A stretch of 64,000 nt of DNA from Nocardia salmonicida NBRC 13393 (GCF_001613085.1 NZ_BDBR01000002.1:531515-595514), one strand, 5' to 3'; shown: positions 15,362 through 24,585, counted from the stretch's first letter. Numbers and translations: made by a program. Notes: generated from the letters alone by a model not told the origin.

Positions 15362-17235
15362 TGCGCCGCAATCTGTTACGACTGGCGACCGCGGGCAGCG
15401 TCGACGACGGCAAGTCCACCCTCATCGGTCGGCTGCTCTACGACTCCAAGTCCCTGTTCGACGATCAACTCGCCGCCATCGAACGAGTCAGCACCGAACG
15501 TGGCGGCGCCTCAGCCGATCTCGCGCTGGTCACCGATGGTCTGCGCGCCGAACGCGAGCAGGGCATCACCATCGACGTCGCTTACCGCTACGTGACGACA
15601 CCACGACGCAAATTCGTCATCGCCGATACTCCGGGACACGTCCAGTACACCCGCAATATGGTGACCGGTGCGTCCACCGCCGACCTCGCGCTGATCCTGG
15701 TCGACGCCCGCACCGGCGTTTCCGAGCAGACCCGCAGGCACGCGTTCCTCGCGACCCTGCTCGGCGTTCCGCACCTGGTGGTATGCGTGAACAAGATGGA
15801 CCTCGTGGACTGGTCGCAGGAGCGTTTCGAGGAGATCCGCACCGAGTTCGCCGCGTTCGCCGCCAAACTGACGGTGGGCGATCTGAGCTTCGTGCCCGTG
15901 TCGGCGCTGCTCGGCGACAACGTCGTCGACGGCTCCGAGCACATGGACTGGTATCCGGGCCCGCCGTTGCTGCGCCACCTCGAAGACGTCCATATCGCCT
16001 CCGACCGCAATCTCATCGATGCCCGGTTGCCGATCCAGTACGTCATCCGGGCGCAGGAGGGTCTCGACCACCGCAGTTACGCGGGCACTGTCGCGGGGGG
16101 CATCTTCAAGCCCGGCGACGAAGTGGTGGTGCTGCCCGCGGGGAAGTCGACCCATGTCAGGCAGATCTGGGGTCCGGGTGGCAGCAAGGTCGCCGAGGCG
16201 TTCACCGGAATGGCCGTGTCGGTGACCCTCGACGACGACATCGACGTCGGGCGCGGCGACCTGCTAGCGCGGCCCGGCAACCGTCCCCATATCGGCACCG
16301 AACTCGACGCGATGGTGTGTTGGTTCTCGGAGAGCGCTCAGTTGCGCGAGGGCGCGCAATACTTGGTGCGCACCGCCGCGCAGACCTCGTCCGCGCAGAT
16401 CACGGCCATCGATTACCGCCTCGACGTGAACACCCTGCACCGAATCGAGGACGTCACCACGTTGTCGCTCAACGACATCGCGCGCGTTCGATTGCGCAGC
16501 CGTCATCCGCTGCTGTCGGATCCGTATCGGGAGAATCGGCGCACCGGCAGCTTCATCCTGATCGATCCGGTCACCGATCAAACGGTTGCCGCGGGGATGG
16601 TGACCGGCCGAGAAACCGGGACCGACTCGGTGACCTCGGACCGTGCGCGCGCGGCGTCGTCTGTGGTCTGGCACCGGTCGGCAGTCAGTCGCGCCGAACG
16701 CGGACATGCGGGTGCGACGGTCTGGCTGACCGGCCTGTCCGGATCGGGCAAGTCCACGTTGGCCGTCGAGCTGGAGCGGCAGTTGGTCGTGGCCGGCCGC
16801 CCCGCCTATCTGCTCGACGGCGACAATTTGCGGCACGGTCTCAACGCGGGCCTCGGCTTCACCCCCGCCGACCGGGACGAGAACGTGCGCCGCGTCGCCG
16901 AAGTCGCCGCACTGTTCGCCGATTCGGGTGCGGTGGCGATCGTGTCGGTGATCAGCCCGTTCGCCGCGCAGCGCAGCAATGCCCGCACCGCCCACGCCGA
17001 CCGCGAGCTCCCCTTCCACGAAGTCTTCGTCGACACCCCACTGGCGGAATGCGAGCGCCGCGACGCCAAGGGCCTCTACGCCAAGGCCCGAGCAGGCGAG
17101 CTGCCCGGCTTCACCGGGATCGGCTCCCCCTACGAACGACCCGAGAACGCCGACCTGATCATCACACCCGAGCTCGGCTCCCCTGCCGAGATCGCCGCCC
17201 ATATCCTCCGAGAGCTAGGAATAGCAGACCGTTGA
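15361..17235 (+). CDS. cysNC: Bifunctional sulfate adenylyltransferase subunit 1 / APS kinase
   Basis: A 624-residue CysN-CysC fusion. The CysN GTPase occupies about residues 1-440: G1 loop GSVDDGKST at 12-20, DTPGH (G3) and NKMD (G4), followed by EF-Tu-like beta-barrel domains. The APS kinase domain follows, with P-loop GLSGSGKST near 458-466, LLDGDNLRHGLNAGLGFTP and GLYAKARAGELPGFTGIGSP. With CysD it turns sulfate, ATP and GTP into PAPS, the universal sulfo donor. The CysN-CysC fusion is also the arrangement in mycobacteria. The gene overlaps both neighbours, so translation is coupled to cysD and to the next gene. Confidence 0.97.
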   Translation: MRRNLLRLATAGSVDDGKSTLIGRLLYDSKSLFDDQLAAIERVSTERGGASADLALVTDGLRAEREQGITIDVAYRYVTTPRRKFVIADTPGHVQYTRNMVTGASTADLALILVDARTGVSEQTRRHAFLATLLGVPHLVVCVNKMDLVDWSQERFEEIRTEFAAFAAKLTVGDLSFVPVSALLGDNVVDGSEHMDWYPGPPLLRHLEDVHIASDRNLIDARLPIQYVIRAQEGLDHRSYAGTVAGGIFKPGDEVVVLPAGKSTHVRQIWGPGGSKVAEAFTGMAVSVTLDDDIDVGRGDLLARPGNRPHIGTELDAMVCWFSESAQLREGAQYLVRTAAQTSSAQITAIDYRLDVNTLHRIEDVTTLSLNDIARVRLRSRHPLLSDPYRENRRTGSFILIDPVTDQTVAAGMVTGRETGTDSVTSDRARAASSVVWHRSAVSRAERGHAGATVWLTGLSGSGKSTLAVELERQLVVAGRPAYLLDGDNLRHGLNAGLGFTPADRDENVRRVAEVAALFADSGAVAIVSVISPFAAQRSNARTAHADRELPFHEVFVDTPLAECERRDAKGLYAKARAGELPGFTGIGSPYERPENADLIITPELGSPAEIAAHILRELGIADR

Positions 17236-18449
17236 CCCACTCCAGTACCGCCACCGAATCCGGGAGCAGCGCGCCACCGGAACCGCTCACCGCGCCGTTC
17301 CTCGCCGCGGTCGCCCAGGCCGAAGAACTTATCGCCGCAGCGGAATTCGTCCGCAGTGATCAGGATCTCGCCGAGGGCTATGACTACCTCGCGGCGAGTG
17401 TCGCGGCATGCCTGCGTCTTTCGGGCGCACACGGCACATCACATCCGTATTTCGTGTCCTCGACCGGCCCGTACGCCAAAATGGGCCTCGACAACCCGGA
17501 CACCCTCTACTACCACGCAAATATCGAGCCGACCGCCGAATACGTGGTGAGCGGGGTGCGCGGCAGCACCGTCGACCTGAGTTTCCAAGTACTCAAAGGC
17601 GACTACACCGCGACCGATGTGCCCGGTGGCGCCGACGCGTTCGACGACCGGCGCATTCCGATCGCCGCCGACGGCAGCTTCACCCTGCGCTTCGGCCCCG
17701 CGAAACCCGATGCGGGCCCGGACTACTTCCCACTCGGGGAAGGCGCGTCCATGCTGGCCGTGCGCGAGGTCTACAGCGACTGGTCCGAGCGCAAGGGCTC
17801 GATCCGGATCGAGCGGGTCGACACCATCGGCACCGCACCGGTCGAACCGGACCTGACGCGGATCCGCAAACGGTACGGCGCGGCGGCGAAAATGCTGCTC
17901 ACCCGCGTGCACACCTGGTTCAACTTCCCGAAGTGGTTCTACCTCGATCTGCCGGTGAACACCCTCACCGCACCCCGGCTCACGCCCGGTGGGCTGAGCA
18001 CCCAGTACTCCTCGGTGGGGCATTTCGATCTCGCCGACGATCAGGCGCTGGTGATCACCGTGCCGAAGTCCGATGCGCCGTACCAGGGGTTCCAGCTGGG
18101 CAGTCTCTGGTACATCTCCCTGGACTACGTCAACCACCAGACGAGCCTCAATCACGCTCAGGCCCAGGTCGATTCGGACGGGCTGATCCGGATGGTGGTG
18201 AGCAAACAGGATCCGGGCATCGCGAACTGGATCGAGACCACCGGCCGTACCCGCGGCATTCTGCAGTTCCGGTGGCAGCGCACCGATCGCCCGATGACCG
18301 AGGCCGATGGCCCGACGGTCGTCGTCGTGCCGATCGACGACGTCGCACAACACCTTCCCCATATCGAAGACAACCGGATCGACGCCGCTGGTTGGCGCGA
18401 CCGTATCGCGGCCCGCCAGCGGGCCTTCGCCGAAAGGATGCTGGGATGA
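17232..18449 (+). CDS. DUF1214-like protein, Rv3531c-type
   Basis: A 405-residue soluble protein starting at a TTG that overlaps the cysNC stop (17232-17235). The N-terminal half contains GLDNPDTLYYHANIEPTAEY and the C-terminal half DSDGLIRMVVSKQDPGIANW, patterns resembling the DUF1254/DUF1214 group. In M. tuberculosis a protein of similar size (Rv3531c) is encoded next to the homologues of the two genes that follow here, so I take it as that family. It has no signal peptide or membrane segment. Its biochemical role is unknown. Conserved linkage suggests it handles the same substrate as the SDR and sulfotransferase, for example as a binding or accessory protein. Confidence 0.65.
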   Translation: MTHSSTATESGSSAPPEPLTAPFLAAVAQAEELIAAAEFVRSDQDLAEGYDYLAASVAACLRLSGAHGTSHPYFVSSTGPYAKMGLDNPDTLYYHANIEPTAEYVVSGVRGSTVDLSFQVLKGDYTATDVPGGADAFDDRRIPIAADGSFTLRFGPAKPDAGPDYFPLGEGASMLAVREVYSDWSERKGSIRIERVDTIGTAPVEPDLTRIRKRYGAAAKMLLTRVHTWFNFPKWFYLDLPVNTLTAPRLTPGGLSTQYSSVGHFDLADDQALVITVPKSDAPYQGFQLGSLWYISLDYVNHQTSLNHAQAQVDSDGLIRMVVSKQDPGIANWIETTGRTRGILQFRWQRTDRPMTEADGPTVVVVPIDDVAQHLPHIEDNRIDAAGWRDRIAARQRAFAERMLG

Positions 18450-19231
18450 GCGGGGCACTGTTGGACGGCAAGGTCGTCGTCGTCTCCGGGGTCGGGCCGG
18501 GTCTGGGCCGGTCGATCTGTCTGGAGGCGGCCGCGGCAGGGGCGACGGTCGTGCTCGCGGCGCGCACCGAATCCCGTCTGCTCGAGGTGGCTGCCGAAAT
18601 CGAGGCCGCCGGGGGCGCCACGCTGAGCGTGCCCACCGACATCACCGACGAGGCCGCGGTGCAGAATCTCGTGGCGCGCACGGTCGACACCTTCGGCCGG
18701 GTCGACGCACTCGTGAACAACGCGTTCTCGGTGCCGTCGATGAAGCCCCTCGACCGCACCGATTTCGACCACATCCGGTCGAGCCTCGATATGACGGTGC
18801 TCGGCGGTCTGCGGATGACGCAGGCGTTCGCGCCCGCGCTCGCCGAGGCCAAAGGCGCTGTGGTGATGATCAATTCGATGGTCGTACGTCATTCCGAACC
18901 CAGGTACGGCAGTTACAAACTCACCAAGGCCGCGCTGCTGGCCATGTCGCAGACCCTGGCCACCGAACTCGGCGGCAAGGGCGTGCGGGTCAACAGTGTG
19001 CTGCCCGGCTACATCTGGACCGATCAGCTGAAGTGGTACTTCGGTCAGGTCGCCGAGAAGTACGGCATCACCGTCGAGCAGGTCTATGAGCAGACCGCGT
19101 CGAAGTCCGATCTCAAGCGGTTGCCCGAGCCCGAAGAAATCGCCCGTGCCGTGGTGTTTCTCGCCTCCGACTGGTCGTCGGCGATCACCGGTCAGACCCT
19201 CGACGTCAACTGCGGCGAATACCACAACTAG
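18446..19231 (+). CDS. Short-chain dehydrogenase/reductase, Rv3530c-type
   Basis: A 261-residue classical SDR. The cofactor loop is GVGPGLGRSICL rather than the usual TGxxxGxG, a variation shared with M. tuberculosis Rv3530c. Also present are NNAFSVPSMKP, the catalytic Ser in MINSMVVRHS, YGSYKLTKAALLAMSQTLAT with the Tyr-x-x-x-Lys pair, and a C-terminal LDVNCGEYHN that matches Rv3530c almost exactly. It probably oxidises or reduces a hydroxyl or keto group on the substrate of the adjacent sulfotransferase. Its ATG overlaps the previous stop by four bases (ATGA), indicating coupled translation. Confidence 0.9.
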   Translation: MSGALLDGKVVVVSGVGPGLGRSICLEAAAAGATVVLAARTESRLLEVAAEIEAAGGATLSVPTDITDEAAVQNLVARTVDTFGRVDALVNNAFSVPSMKPLDRTDFDHIRSSLDMTVLGGLRMTQAFAPALAEAKGAVVMINSMVVRHSEPRYGSYKLTKAALLAMSQTLATELGGKGVRVNSVLPGYIWTDQLKWYFGQVAEKYGITVEQVYEQTASKSDLKRLPEPEEIARAVVFLASDWSSAITGQTLDVNCGEYHN

Positions 19232-19244
19232 GAGCTTGTAGAAG

Positions 19245-20378
19245 ATGACTGTGCGCACCGATGTCGGCACCGTGGCCGACCTGCACGCCTCAGCCACCAA
19301 ACTCACCGGTCTCACCGATTTCGGGGCCGACGACTACACCGAGGCGTTGCAGGTTCTGCTCGACTCGTATCGCGACGAGGCCGGTCTCACCGAGCTCGGC
19401 TCCAAAATGTCGCGATTCTTCCTGCGCGGTGCGCTGGTCGCTCGTGCGCTGAGTGAAGCCGCGTGGGCGGCCAATCCCGGCTACGTCGAAACACCTGTCA
19501 CCAAGCCGATTTTTGTCACCGGGCTGCCCCGGACCGGTACCACCGCACTGCACCGGCTGCTGGCGGCCGATCCGGCCAATCAGGGGCTGGAGATGTGGCT
19601 GACCGATTTCCCGCAGCCGCGACCACCGCGCGAGAGCTGGGCCGACAATCCCGCCTACGCGCAGATCGACGCGGGTCTGCGACAGCATCAGGTCCAGAAC
19701 CCCGAATTCATGGGCCTGCACTATATGAGCGCCTCCGACGTGGAGGAATGCTGGCAGTTGTTGCGCCAATCGGGCATGTCGTACTCCTACGGATGCCTCG
19801 CCTATATTCCGGGCTACACGCAATGGCTGTCCGGTCAGGATTGGACACCCGCCTACGCACGTCACCGCCGCAACCTGCAGCTGATCGGCATGAACGACAC
19901 CCGCCGCTGGGTGCTCAAGAATCCCAGCCACCTGTTCTGCCTCGATGCCCTGTTGGCGACCTACCCCGACGCCATCGTCATCCAGACCCATCGTGACCCC
20001 GCCACCATCATCCCGTCGGTCTGCAGCCTCAACGAGCACGCCACCCGAGGCTGGTCGACGGTCTTCACCGGCGAAACCATCGGTCGCACACAGCTCGACC
20101 TGTGGGCGAGCGGCCTCTCCGAGTTCACCGCCGCCCGCACCCGCCACCCCGAGGCCACCTTCATCGACGTCGACTTCGACGACCTGCGCGCCGATCCTCT
20201 GGGCGTCGTCGACCGCATCTACACCCGGACCGGCACCACTCTGACCCCCGAGGCCAGAACAGCCATCACCGCACTCGATCACGAAAGCCGCACGGGCGAC
20301 CGCAAAGCCACCCACCACTACTCCCTCGCCGACTACGGATTGACCGAGGAGATGGTCGCCGAACGTTTCCGAAGCTGA
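19245..20378 (+). CDS. PAPS-dependent sulfotransferase, Rv3529c-type
   Basis: A 377-residue cytosolic sulfotransferase. The 5'-phosphosulfate loop is GLPRTGTTALHRLL from residue 93, and a 3'-phosphate-binding region follows around THRDPATIIPSVCSLNEHA. Size and architecture agree with M. tuberculosis Rv3529c (384 residues). AGGAG precedes the ATG, 13 bases after the SDR stop. It is the last gene of an operon that also makes its donor, PAPS, so a sulfo-transfer role is much better supported here than for homologues encoded alone. The acceptor is unknown. A sterol, polyketide or lipid hydroxyl is plausible given the SDR partner. Confidence 0.88.
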   Translation: MTVRTDVGTVADLHASATKLTGLTDFGADDYTEALQVLLDSYRDEAGLTELGSKMSRFFLRGALVARALSEAAWAANPGYVETPVTKPIFVTGLPRTGTTALHRLLAADPANQGLEMWLTDFPQPRPPRESWADNPAYAQIDAGLRQHQVQNPEFMGLHYMSASDVEECWQLLRQSGMSYSYGCLAYIPGYTQWLSGQDWTPAYARHRRNLQLIGMNDTRRWVLKNPSHLFCLDALLATYPDAIVIQTHRDPATIIPSVCSLNEHATRGWSTVFTGETIGRTQLDLWASGLSEFTAARTRHPEATFIDVDFDDLRADPLGVVDRIYTRTGTTLTPEARTAITALDHESRTGDRKATHHYSLADYGLTEEMVAERFRS

Positions 20379-20383
20379 CGTCC

Positions 20384-20414
20384 CCTGCCCGCGCGGTTCA
20401 GCCGTGCGGGCAGG
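20384..20414 (+). terminator. Terminator of the sulfation operon
   Basis: CCTGCCCGCGCGG (20384-20396) pairs with CCGTGCGGGCAGG (20402-20414) with one G-T wobble, six bases after the sulfotransferase stop. No long T run follows, as is common in actinobacteria. Confidence 0.7.
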
Positions 20415-20453
20415 TTCGGGTCCTCACCCCGGCATGAAGGACGGCGTCGGCGT

Positions 20454-21047
20454 TCACTCCCCGGCCTGCGTCGAATCCAGCGCTGCCAGCAAGGCCACGC
20501 CGCGGGGTGAGATCCGATATCCGGTGCCCAGGCTGATAGTCAGGCCGAGATTCTTCAGTTTGCGCACGTTGAGTTTGAAGCGGTGCGGGTCACGCCCGAG
20601 TTCCTCGGCCAGGTCGGGAGCTCGGGTCGCGGGGCGCCGCTGGATGATTCGGAGTGTTGCGTGGGTCCACGGGCCCTCGGGATCGGTCCGGTCCATGCGT
20701 GCGAGGCGAGCGGCCAAGGCCGCGGGATCGTCGATCCGGTCGTCGGCGGCCAGCGCGTCGCGCGGGTCCTCGTCGGTGAGACAGCGGATCCGGAGCAGAT
20801 AGATCGGGTCCTGCTCGGCGCCCCGGAGATCGGCGAGCACATCGGCGGGCGCGCCATATCCCGCGGCGCGTGCGTCCTCGATGCTGATCTGCTCGGCGGT
20901 GACCGTCGACAGTTGGTCGACGGCGATACGCCCGGCACCCGTGCGGTAGATCTTGCCCTCGGTGGCCTGCCGATGACGCCACCGGCGAAAGAGCACCGTC
21001 ACCGCCCCACTGCGGATCCCGGCCCAGCGCTGCTTCTCGATCAGCAT
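20454..21047 (-). CDS. ASCH/PUA-like domain fused to a C-terminal winged helix
   Basis: A 197-residue protein. The first 75 residues look like an ASCH (PUA-fold) module: MLIEKQRWAGIRSGAVTVLF, then FRRWRHRQATEGKIYRTGAG and a segment ending SIEDARAAGYGAPADV. The C-terminal 60 residues look like a winged helix: TRAPDLAEELGRDPHRFKLN then VRKLKNLGLTISLGTGYRIS. ASCH domains are thought to bind nucleic acid or modified nucleobases. The fusion suggests a nucleic-acid-binding or regulatory protein, but the function is unknown. It lies 58 bases downstream of the corrinoid-uptake operon on the same strand and could be its distal gene. Confidence 0.7.
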   Translation of the reverse strand: MLIEKQRWAGIRSGAVTVLFRRWRHRQATEGKIYRTGAGRIAVDQLSTVTAEQISIEDARAAGYGAPADVLADLRGAEQDPIYLLRIRCLTDEDPRDALAADDRIDDPAALAARLARMDRTDPEGPWTHATLRIIQRRPATRAPDLAEELGRDPHRFKLNVRKLKNLGLTISLGTGYRISPRGVALLAALDSTQAGE

Positions 21048-21105
21048 GCGGGTCTCGACTGCCGCGCAGCCCGGTCGGGGTGGATCGTGGTCGGCTCGTC
21101 CTCGA

Positions 21106-21741
21106 TCATTCCGTCAGGCTATCGCGCACGGCACCGATGGCGTCACCCCCGCGTACGCCGTTCGTGTGCCATTGCCCGTCCGGGTAGGTGATGTAGAGCG
21201 GGCCCAGATTGCACGGGTTGAGGCAGCCGGTCGGGGTGATCAGGGCGTCGGGGTGGTCGCGGCGCAGAGTTCGGTGCAGCTCGCCCGCGCCGTACACGGT
21301 GCAGCGGGGACCTCGACAGACCAGGATGTGCGTGGTGTGGTCCGGGATTTCGGACCAGGCCGGGCTGCGGAAAGCCCGCGGGCTCGCCGTCACCGGTACG
21401 CCGTCCTCGGACATCCTCGAACGCACCACATCGGCGAATCCGGCGGCGGTGTCGATGCCGTCGGTGATTCGCACGTCGAGGTCGCTGGCGCGGGTCTCCT
21501 TCCAGTTCGCCACCGCCCGCGCGATCCAGGTCTCGAGGTAACGGTCGCGTGGCACGGCGAGCGGGATCAGCGTGACCGGCGATTCGTCGCGCGCGGCGGT
21601 ATCGAGTGCGGTGTGGATGGTCGGCTCCTGCTGGTCGAGGAGCGCGTAGTCGACCCCGCAGGCCTGCGCCAGAGCTTCGAGGGACGGGAGGTCGACGCCC
21701 GATGGAGTCGGCCGGGCGATGAGGACATACCGGCGCGTCAT
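21106..21741 (-). CDS. CbiX-like / thioredoxin-fold [2Fe-2S] ferredoxin protein in the corrinoid operon
   Basis: A 211-residue two-part protein. Residues about 1-115 faintly resemble CbiX/sirohydrochlorin chelatase folds (TLIPLAVPRDRYLETWIARA) but lack obvious metal-ligand histidines. Residues about 135-205 form a Shethna-type [2Fe-2S] ferredoxin domain with cysteines in HILVCRGPRCTVYG and TGCLNPCNLGPLYI. It is the last gene of the riboswitch-controlled operon, with its ATG overlapping the ATPase stop (21738-21741). A redox step on the imported corrinoid, such as reduction or ligand removal, is one possible role. That is inference; siderophore-type reductive release is the alternative. Confidence 0.7.
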   Translation of the reverse strand: MTRRYVLIARPTPSGVDLPSLEALAQACGVDYALLDQQEPTIHTALDTAARDESPVTLIPLAVPRDRYLETWIARAVANWKETRASDLDVRITDGIDTAAGFADVVRSRMSEDGVPVTASPRAFRSPAWSEIPDHTTHILVCRGPRCTVYGAGELHRTLRRDHPDALITPTGCLNPCNLGPLYITYPDGQWHTNGVRGGDAIGAVRDSLTE

Positions 21742-22526
21742 GCGGTGCGCACCGTTCGCCCGGCCGGAATCACCAGCGGTGTGCCCGTCATCGGATCGTC
21801 GATCACCGTGCAGTCGATGCCGAAGACTTCCGAGATCAGCTCGGGGCGCACGATCTCGGCGGGTGAGCCTTGAGCGACCACGCGACCGTCCTGTACTGCG
21901 ACGAGATGGTCGGCGTAGCGCGCGGCGAGGTTGAGGTCGTGCAGGACCACGATGATGGTGCGCGGCAACAGGTTTCGCAGGACGTCGAGAACGTCGAGTT
22001 GGTGCGCCAGGTCGAGAAAGGTCGTCGGTTCGTCGAGCAGCATCACCTCGGGGTCCTGCGCCAGCGCGAGCGCGATCCACACCCGTTGTTTCTGACCGCC
22101 GGAGAGTTGATCCACCGGCCGGTCGATCAACTCGAGAGTGTCGGTGGCCACCAACGCTTTTCGCACGGCCTCACCGTCCTGCGCCGACCACTGACGGAAC
22201 CAGCGTTGGTGCGGATGGCGACCGCGGCCGACGAGTTCACCCACGGTGATGCTGTCGGGGACGACGGGTTGTTGCGGCAGCATGCCGAGCCGCCGGGCGA
22301 CGGTGCGCGCGGGCTGCGGTGCGATATCGGCGCCGTCGAGCAGGACCACGCCCGCCGTCGGCGCGATCAGTCGGGCCAGGCCGCGCAGCAGGGTCGATTT
22401 GCCGCAGCCGTTGCGGCCGACGATGACAGTGATCGCACCGGTCGGGAAGTCGACGGTGGCGTCGGTGACGATCGCGGTGTCGCCGTAGCCGAGCGTGAGT
22501 CCCTCGGTGGTCAAGTGTGCGGTCAT
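21738..22526 (-). CDS. btuD: ABC transporter ATPase, BtuD/FecE-type
   Basis: A 262-residue ATPase of the FecCD-associated importer class. The Walker A motif is GRNGCGKSTLLRGLARL, the signature LSGGQKQRVWIALALAQDP, Walker B MLLDEPTTFLDL, and the H-loop VLHDLNLAARYADH. It energises the two permeases encoded upstream. Its ATG overlaps the permease stop by four bases. The cobalamin riboswitch ahead of the operon is the reason for calling the substrate a corrinoid; on protein sequence alone an iron-siderophore system would look equally likely. Confidence 0.88.
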   Translation of the reverse strand: MTAHLTTEGLTLGYGDTAIVTDATVDFPTGAITVIVGRNGCGKSTLLRGLARLIAPTAGVVLLDGADIAPQPARTVARRLGMLPQQPVVPDSITVGELVGRGRHPHQRWFRQWSAQDGEAVRKALVATDTLELIDRPVDQLSGGQKQRVWIALALAQDPEVMLLDEPTTFLDLAHQLDVLDVLRNLLPRTIIVVLHDLNLAARYADHLVAVQDGRVVAQGSPAEIVRPELISEVFGIDCTVIDDPMTGTPLVIPAGRTVRTA

Positions 22527-23590
22527 CCAGCGTGTCCGATCCGGGTTGCGCGGGCGAGTAGGTAGATGAGAACGGGAGCGCCGAGGATGGCCGTCACCAC
22601 CCCGACAGGGAGTTCCGCCGGGAACAGCCGCCGGGCGGCCAGGTCGGCGGCGACCACCAGCAACGCCCCGGTAGCCGCTGCGGGCGCGAGCCCGGCACCG
22701 CGTTCGGCCAGCAACCGTCGCGTGATCTGCGGCGCCACCAAGGCGACGAAACTGATCGGACCGGCCGCGGCCGTCGCCAGGGTCGCGGCGGCGGCCGCGA
22801 CGACGATGAGCGTGCTGCGGTCCGGGCCGCGTCGCCCGGCCAGCGAGTTCGCCAGGTCGTCGCCCATTTCCAGCAGCGGCAACGAGCGAGCGAGAACGAT
22901 CAGCGGCGGCACGACCACCAGCAGTGCCGCCGCGGCGAAGCCGACATGGCTCCAATCGCGGTTGGCCAAGCTGCCGGTGAGCCACATGGCGGCCGTATGC
23001 GCCTGGTAGTTGTCAGCGACGGTCAGGATGAACGCGATGGCCGAGGACAGCATCGCCGTGACGCCGATGCCGACGAGCACGAGTCGATAGCCATCGAGTC
23101 CGTCCTTGGTGGCCACGGCCACGATCAGCGCCATGGCCACCCCGGCGCCGAGCACCGCGCCGCCGACCAGCCCCAGTCCGGCGCCGCCGAGCAACACGCT
23201 CACCACCAACGCGCCCAGTGAGGCGCCCGCGTTGATCCCGATGATCTCCGGGCTCACCAGTGGGTTGGTCGCGATCCGTTGCAGGATCGCCCCCGATATC
23301 GCGAAGGCCGCGCCGACACACAGTCCGGTGAGCACGCGCGGCAACCGGTCGGCCACCACCACGTCGTACTCGATGAGCGTGCCGCCGCCACCGAGCACCC
23401 GGATCACATCGGCGACGGTGAGCGGGTAGTAGCCGATCGTGAGTGACCATGCCGCCACCGCCACCGCGGCCGCCGTGATCAGCACGGTCAGGACCGCGGA
23501 GCGTTTCCCGACGCGAAAGACGATGCGCCGGTCGGGTGTTCGCAGCAATAATGTGCCGCTGGGCAGCACGCCGGGCTCGGTGCGCGTCAC
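22523..23590 (-). CDS. FecCD-type permease, second copy
   Basis: A 355-residue integral membrane permease of the BtuC/FecCD family with about ten helices. Family landmarks are RLPRVLTGLCVGAAFAISGA, LQRIATNPLVSPEIIGINAG, GPISFVALVAPQITRRLL and the C-terminal ELPVGVVTAILGAPVLIYLL. The start is a GTG overlapping the stop of the first permease (23587-23590). Two different permease genes imply a heterodimeric channel, which is usual for siderophore importers but less usual for BtuC, a homodimer in E. coli. Confidence 0.9.
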   Translation of the reverse strand: MTRTEPGVLPSGTLLLRTPDRRIVFRVGKRSAVLTVLITAAAVAVAAWSLTIGYYPLTVADVIRVLGGGGTLIEYDVVVADRLPRVLTGLCVGAAFAISGAILQRIATNPLVSPEIIGINAGASLGALVVSVLLGGAGLGLVGGAVLGAGVAMALIVAVATKDGLDGYRLVLVGIGVTAMLSSAIAFILTVADNYQAHTAAMWLTGSLANRDWSHVGFAAAALLVVVPPLIVLARSLPLLEMGDDLANSLAGRRGPDRSTLIVVAAAAATLATAAAGPISFVALVAPQITRRLLAERGAGLAPAAATGALLVVAADLAARRLFPAELPVGVVTAILGAPVLIYLLARATRIGHAG

Positions 23591-24585
23591 AGTGTGGCCA
23601 CCTTTCGATTGCGCACGAGATAGAGAAAGAACGGCGAGCCCGCGAAGGCGGTGATGATGCCGACCTGGATTTCCTGCGGCCGCACCAGCATCCGTCCGAG
23701 AATGTCGGCCACCAACAGCAACGTCGGACCGAGCAGCGCACACCACAGCAGAATCCACCGGTAGTCGTGCCCGGCGAAGAATCGGGCGATGTGCGGGATC
23801 ACCAAGCCGATGAAGGCGATCGGTCCGGCGATCGCTACCGCCGAGCCGGCGAGCAGCACCACGCTCAACGCACCGATCGCGCGCGTCGCGACCAGTCGGG
23901 TGCCCAGCGTGCGCGCCATGTCGTCACCGATGGCGACGGCGTTCAACGGTCGTGCCACCACTACCGCCAGCAACGACCCGACCGCGATGAACGGTACTGT
24001 CCCCCAAACGGATTCGATGTCGGCACGAGTCAACGAACCGACCACCCAGAATCGGAAGTTGTCGAACAGGGCCCGGTCGAGCAGGGTGATCGCCGTGGTG
24101 ATCGACCCACACAATGCGGTGCAGGCAGCGCCCGCGAGCGCCAGTTTCACCGGCGTCGCGCCGCCGAACCCCAACGATCCCAGCGTGTAGACGAACGCGG
24201 CGGCGATCGCGGCGCCGAGGAAGCCGAACCAGATGAATCCGCCCGTCGCCGTGAGGCCGAGCGCACCCATCGCGATCACGATCGCCAGCGACGCACCCGC
24301 GTTGATGCCGAGCAGGCCCGGCCCGGCCAGCGGGTTGCGGGTGAGCCCCTGCATCACCGCGCCCGCCAGCGCCAACGCGACACCCGCGAGCAGGCCCGCG
24401 ACAGTTCTGGGCAGCCTGATGTAGCGCACGACCCGGTCGGTATCGGTCCCCTGAAAATCAGTGAACGCGACCACGGCCTGGTCGAGGGTGAGCGGGTGCG
24501 AACCGATCAGGATGGACGCCACGCAGGCAGCCGCCAGCGCGGCGCCGGCCAGGATCAGACCGGTGCCGCGAGCGGTGCGCGTCAC
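23587..24585 (-). CDS. FecCD-type permease, first copy
   Basis: A 332-residue permease paralogous to its neighbour: RLPRTVAGLLAGVALALAGA, VMQGLTRNPLAGPGLLGINA, GPIAFIGLVIPHIARFFAG and a C-terminal EIQVGIITAFAGSPFFLYLV. It is predicted to pair with the second permease to form the transmembrane channel. The GTG start overlaps the stop of the binding-protein gene by four bases, continuing the chain of coupled overlaps through the operon. Confidence 0.9.
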   Translation of the reverse strand: MTRTARGTGLILAGAALAAACVASILIGSHPLTLDQAVVAFTDFQGTDTDRVVRYIRLPRTVAGLLAGVALALAGAVMQGLTRNPLAGPGLLGINAGASLAIVIAMGALGLTATGGFIWFGFLGAAIAAAFVYTLGSLGFGGATPVKLALAGAACTALCGSITTAITLLDRALFDNFRFWVVGSLTRADIESVWGTVPFIAVGSLLAVVVARPLNAVAIGDDMARTLGTRLVATRAIGALSVVLLAGSAVAIAGPIAFIGLVIPHIARFFAGHDYRWILLWCALLGPTLLLVADILGRMLVRPQEIQVGIITAFAGSPFFLYLVRNRKVATL

